From the NCBI GenBank assembly GCA_021805265.1, contig JAJZFR010000433.1:1-24678 (forward strand): a DNA stretch of 24,678 bases. The letters run 5' to 3'. Made by a program: the position numbers and the translations under genes. Position 1 is the stretch's first letter, and every line of letters begins with the position of its first letter. A model generated the notes under the pieces. It worked only from the letters and a program-made list of their open reading frames with translations, ran no database searches and was not told the origin of the DNA. Shown here one piece after another: positions 21,787 to 24,678 of the stretch. This DNA comes from Acidobacteriota bacterium. Its GTDB lineage: Bacteria; Acidobacteriota; Terriglobia; Terriglobales; Acidobacteriaceae.

Positions 21787-24678
21787 CGGTGACGGAACAT
21801 TTGGCACGACGATTCCCGGGCCTGCGGTGCTCTACTCCGGTTCTGCGATCCGAGCCGCAGGGGTTGGCGATCTGAACGGAGATGGTCATCTGGATGTGGT
21901 CGGCGGTGGCGTTCTGCTGGGCGATGGGACCGGTCACTTCGTGTACAAATCTCCATCCAGTGTGCTGAGCCAGGCCCAGGCAATGGCGATTGGAGACTTC
22001 AACGGCGATGGGATTCCGGATGTTGCAATCTATAACGAAATCTCTTCTCCATCCAGCATCAGTTCCGCCCAGGTTTCCTTGTTTGAGGGAGTGGGCGACG
22101 GTACATTCAGCCAGGTTTCGACCACCTGGAGTCCGAACTATTCGCCGTCCGCACCTCCCTGCACGTATTGCATGCTGCTTGCAGGGGATTTTAATCTGGA
22201 TGGCAATCTTGATCTGGCCACAGCCAACAACGATGGGAGCATTTCTGTCCTGCTTGGCAATGGGCTGGGCAGCTTTACAACCGCGACGATTTCGACGCCG
22301 TCGTCCGGAGCGATTCAGGGGTTTTCTCTGGGCGACTTCAACGGCGACGGAATCGATGATTTTGCGATTTCGTGGGGATCCTCGAACTCTGTTTTTACGG
22401 TTACGGCTCTGGTTGGAGATGGAAAAGGTGGATTTCTTCCGGGCATGTCAACCCAGACGGTGCCGACCTCCGCAGATCGCATGCTGACAGCGGATTTCAA
22501 CCAGGATGGCCGCGGTGATCTGATCGCTATGCCCGGACCTGCGATCTTTCCGAATCAATCAAATTACGGTGTTCCGATTACAGGGGCTTACGTCACGCTG
22601 AATCAATCGGCGCAGGCTACGCTCACCGGGGTTGCTCCACTGCCAGCTTCCACTGGTATGCATCTCGTAACGGCCAACTATGCCGGTGACACGACGAGCG
22701 CCGCCAGCATCTCTGAGCGCATCAACGTTGCGTCACCGAAAAGCACTCCAACGGTTACACTTACGCCTTCGGCAAATCCCATCGCGACTGGCCAGTCCAT
22801 ATCCTTTCAAATTACGGTAACTGGCTCGGGAGCGATGCCTGAGAGCGATGTCGTGCTCTATAACGGCACAACGATGTTGCCCCAGATCGGTCCTACCTCC
22901 GGTGGGGTGACGAACGGATCGGTGACCTTATCCATCGCTTCGCTCCCGGTCGGAACGGCATCGATCACAGCGGTCTTCGGAGGCGACCCGAATTACAACT
23001 CGGCCACCTCGCCGCCAGCCAGTATTACCGTTCTTGCCGCGCCAACCTCTTCGGTAAAACTCTCTGCCGCTTCCTCGTCCAGTTCCTTCGGTGCCGCATT
23101 CAGTCTCACCGCGATAGTTGCGCCAGTCAGCAGCTCCACCTCGACTGTCCCGACTGGCACTGTCACATTCGAGAGCGGGACGACGCTGCTTGGATCAGCC
23201 GCGCTGAATGCCGCTGGTATAGCCAGTCTATCGACTCAACTGCTGCCGGTGGGAAGCGATCAGGTGACGGCTACCTACAACGGAAACAGCACCTACACGC
23301 CTGCGACATCCAACTCAGTTCCTGTTGCAGTTGTCGCAGGGGTGCCAACCGTCGTACTCACGTCGAGCACACAAACCGAGTCCTTCGGAGGCAGTCCGAT
23401 CATTCTCCGCGCCACCGTTACAGGCCCGTCCGGTCTGCCTCAGCCGAATGGTTTTGTTCAGTTTACAGACGGAACTACGCAGCTTGGCGTCGTCCCTCTC
23501 TACACCGGTCAGGCTTCATTCACGGTTACGACTCCACTGGCAGGCGGCACACATTCCCTGTTCGCTGTTTACTCAGGTATTGGCGGCAACTACCAGACAG
23601 CTTCCTCCGCGCCGGTCACGCTCACGATCACGCCAGCTATCACGACTCTCTCGCTGCAATCCTCGGCAAGCTCGGTCAATTCCGGTAGTTCCTTCACGTT
23701 GACCGCATCGATGACCAGCGTAGGCGGCGTCTATCCCGCAGGAACCATTCAATTCAGCAACTATGTTGCGAACACGTCGCTGGTCGCAACACTGGGCACG
23801 GCCACACTGGTGAACGGAGTTGCAACGCTGACCATCAGCAGCCAGCAAACAGGGGTGAATACCCTTGGAGCCAGCTATACCGGGAGCGCCAACTTCGGCC
23901 CAGTCAATTCCAGCCAGATCACGGTGAACGTTGCCCAGACCATGAACATTACGTCTTCGGCTTCGACCGTATCGCCAACTTCTGCGGATACAATCTCGGT
24001 TGCGATCCTGCCTTTGGCAGGCAAGCCGGTTCCGACGGGGACGATCACCGTTTCCGGGGGAGGTTTTCAGTCCGCATCGACCGCACTGGTAAACGGATCC
24101 GCAGCGGTCGTGATTCCGCCCAACACCTTTACCAACGGAAGCTACGTACTCACCGCGGCATACAGCGGGGACGCCAACTACCCAGCATCGACCGGCTCCC
24201 TGTTACTCAATGTAGCCACCCCACAGCCTTCGTTCAGCCTGAATGTATCGCCTGCCACGCTTTCGATTTCCGCTGGCGCAAGCTCCGGCAACACATTTTC
24301 GGTTCAGGTGCAGGCGACTGGCGGATTCACGGGAACAGTCACACTCTCTGCCGCTCCCGGACCGACCGCACCGAACCTCATCAATCAACCGCAGCTCGCC
24401 TTTGCGTCGGTGGGAAGTGTAACAACGAGTGAACCCGTTGCGCTTACCGGTGCACAAACCACTGCGACCGCAACCCTGACCATCCTCACAACTGCGCCCA
24501 CCACGGCATCCAACACCGGACACAAGGGCCTGGGTCTCTGGCGCACAGCAAGTGGATTGGCATTGGCGGGTCTGCTGCTCCTTGGCATTCCGGCCCGGCG
24601 TTGGCGCTCGATGCTGATGGCCTTGCCGTTATCCATCGTGCTTCTCGGCGGCTTGGGAAGCTGCGGGGGTTCCGGATC
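21773..24678 (+). pseudogene. Giant Ig-like/FG-GAP surface protein, 3' part (continues past window)
   Basis: An open frame of about 968 codons without a stop, continuing the preceding gene after the frame break and running off the window. Five more calcium-loop motifs are present: DLNGDGHLD (21869), DFNGDGIPD (21995), DFNLDGNLD (22187), DFNGDGIDD (22334) and DFNQDGRGD (22493), completing a seven-bladed FG-GAP propeller together with the 5' part. After a short Ig-like remnant come about five Ig-like repeats of some 95 residues each (about 22735-24215), with recurring elements such as PTGTVTF, TATYNGNSTY and AAYSGDANYPAS. A further domain (24220-24510, SFSLNVSPATLSISAG) precedes the tail: a hydrophobic helix (GLALAGLLLLGIP), ARRWR, a second hydrophobic helix, then SCGGSG (cysteine codon 24662). 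An internal ATG such as 21983 could restart translation but would lack a signal peptide. Confidence 0.82.

Noticed and set aside
1..24678. CRISPR array, tRNA, toxin-antitoxin or defence island
   Set aside because: No regularly spaced direct repeats, no cloverleaf sequence and no gene pair of the relevant families were seen on either strand.

Overview
The window looks like chromosome from a soil Acidobacteriota of class Terriglobia (Granulicella, Edaphobacter or Terriglobus type). This is inferred from gene content: very large TonB-dependent receptors with an N-terminal carboxypeptidase-regulatory-like domain, exported glycoside hydrolases, a giant FG-GAP/Ig-like surface protein ending in a hydrophobic arginine/cysteine-glycine tail, and an unusual Hfq. 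No 16S or other marker gene is present, so the genus is open. No rRNA, tRNA, CRISPR array, transposase or phage gene was seen.

Layout. At 1-2410 (+) a metal-dependent amidohydrolase (5' end cut by the window) lies 27 bp before an exported isoaspartyl peptidase/asparaginase, a likely exported peptide-scavenging operon. A 381-bp gap carries a FadR-like palindrome and a sigma70-like promoter for a 1280-aa TonB-dependent receptor (2792-6634). It is followed by a structured 118-bp repeat and a strong intrinsic terminator. A Tat-exported GH28-like enzyme (6931-8574) converges on a secreted GH31 glycosidase (8709-11513, -), with a hairpin terminator between them. Receptor, GH28 and GH31 together suggest a polysaccharide (possibly pectic or hemicellulosic) utilisation cluster.

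The middle holds housekeeping genes: a CYTH-domain protein (-) divergent from Sua5/TsaC (+), a divergent Hfq (-), a second copy of the 118-bp repeat, and the DNA polymerase III delta' subunit (-). Delta' sits directly behind a second TonB-dependent receptor (15273-18203, -) that is preceded by a small membrane protein.

The right end (+) carries an exported alpha/beta-hydrolase-type esterase and a giant secreted protein with Ig-like and FG-GAP repeats. That last gene is broken by a one-base frame change in a run of seven T (21771-21777) and runs off the window end.

The main observations are: the two 93%-identical, doubly folded 118-bp repeats; the frame break in the surface protein, fixed precisely by seven calcium-binding motifs that change frame; the Hfq with altered RNA-binding residues and an N-terminal extension; a group of genes whose -10 box lies only 6-8 nt from the start codon (apparently leaderless); and the FadR-like operator upstream of the first receptor. 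I did not find a convincing new multi-gene defence or mobile system.
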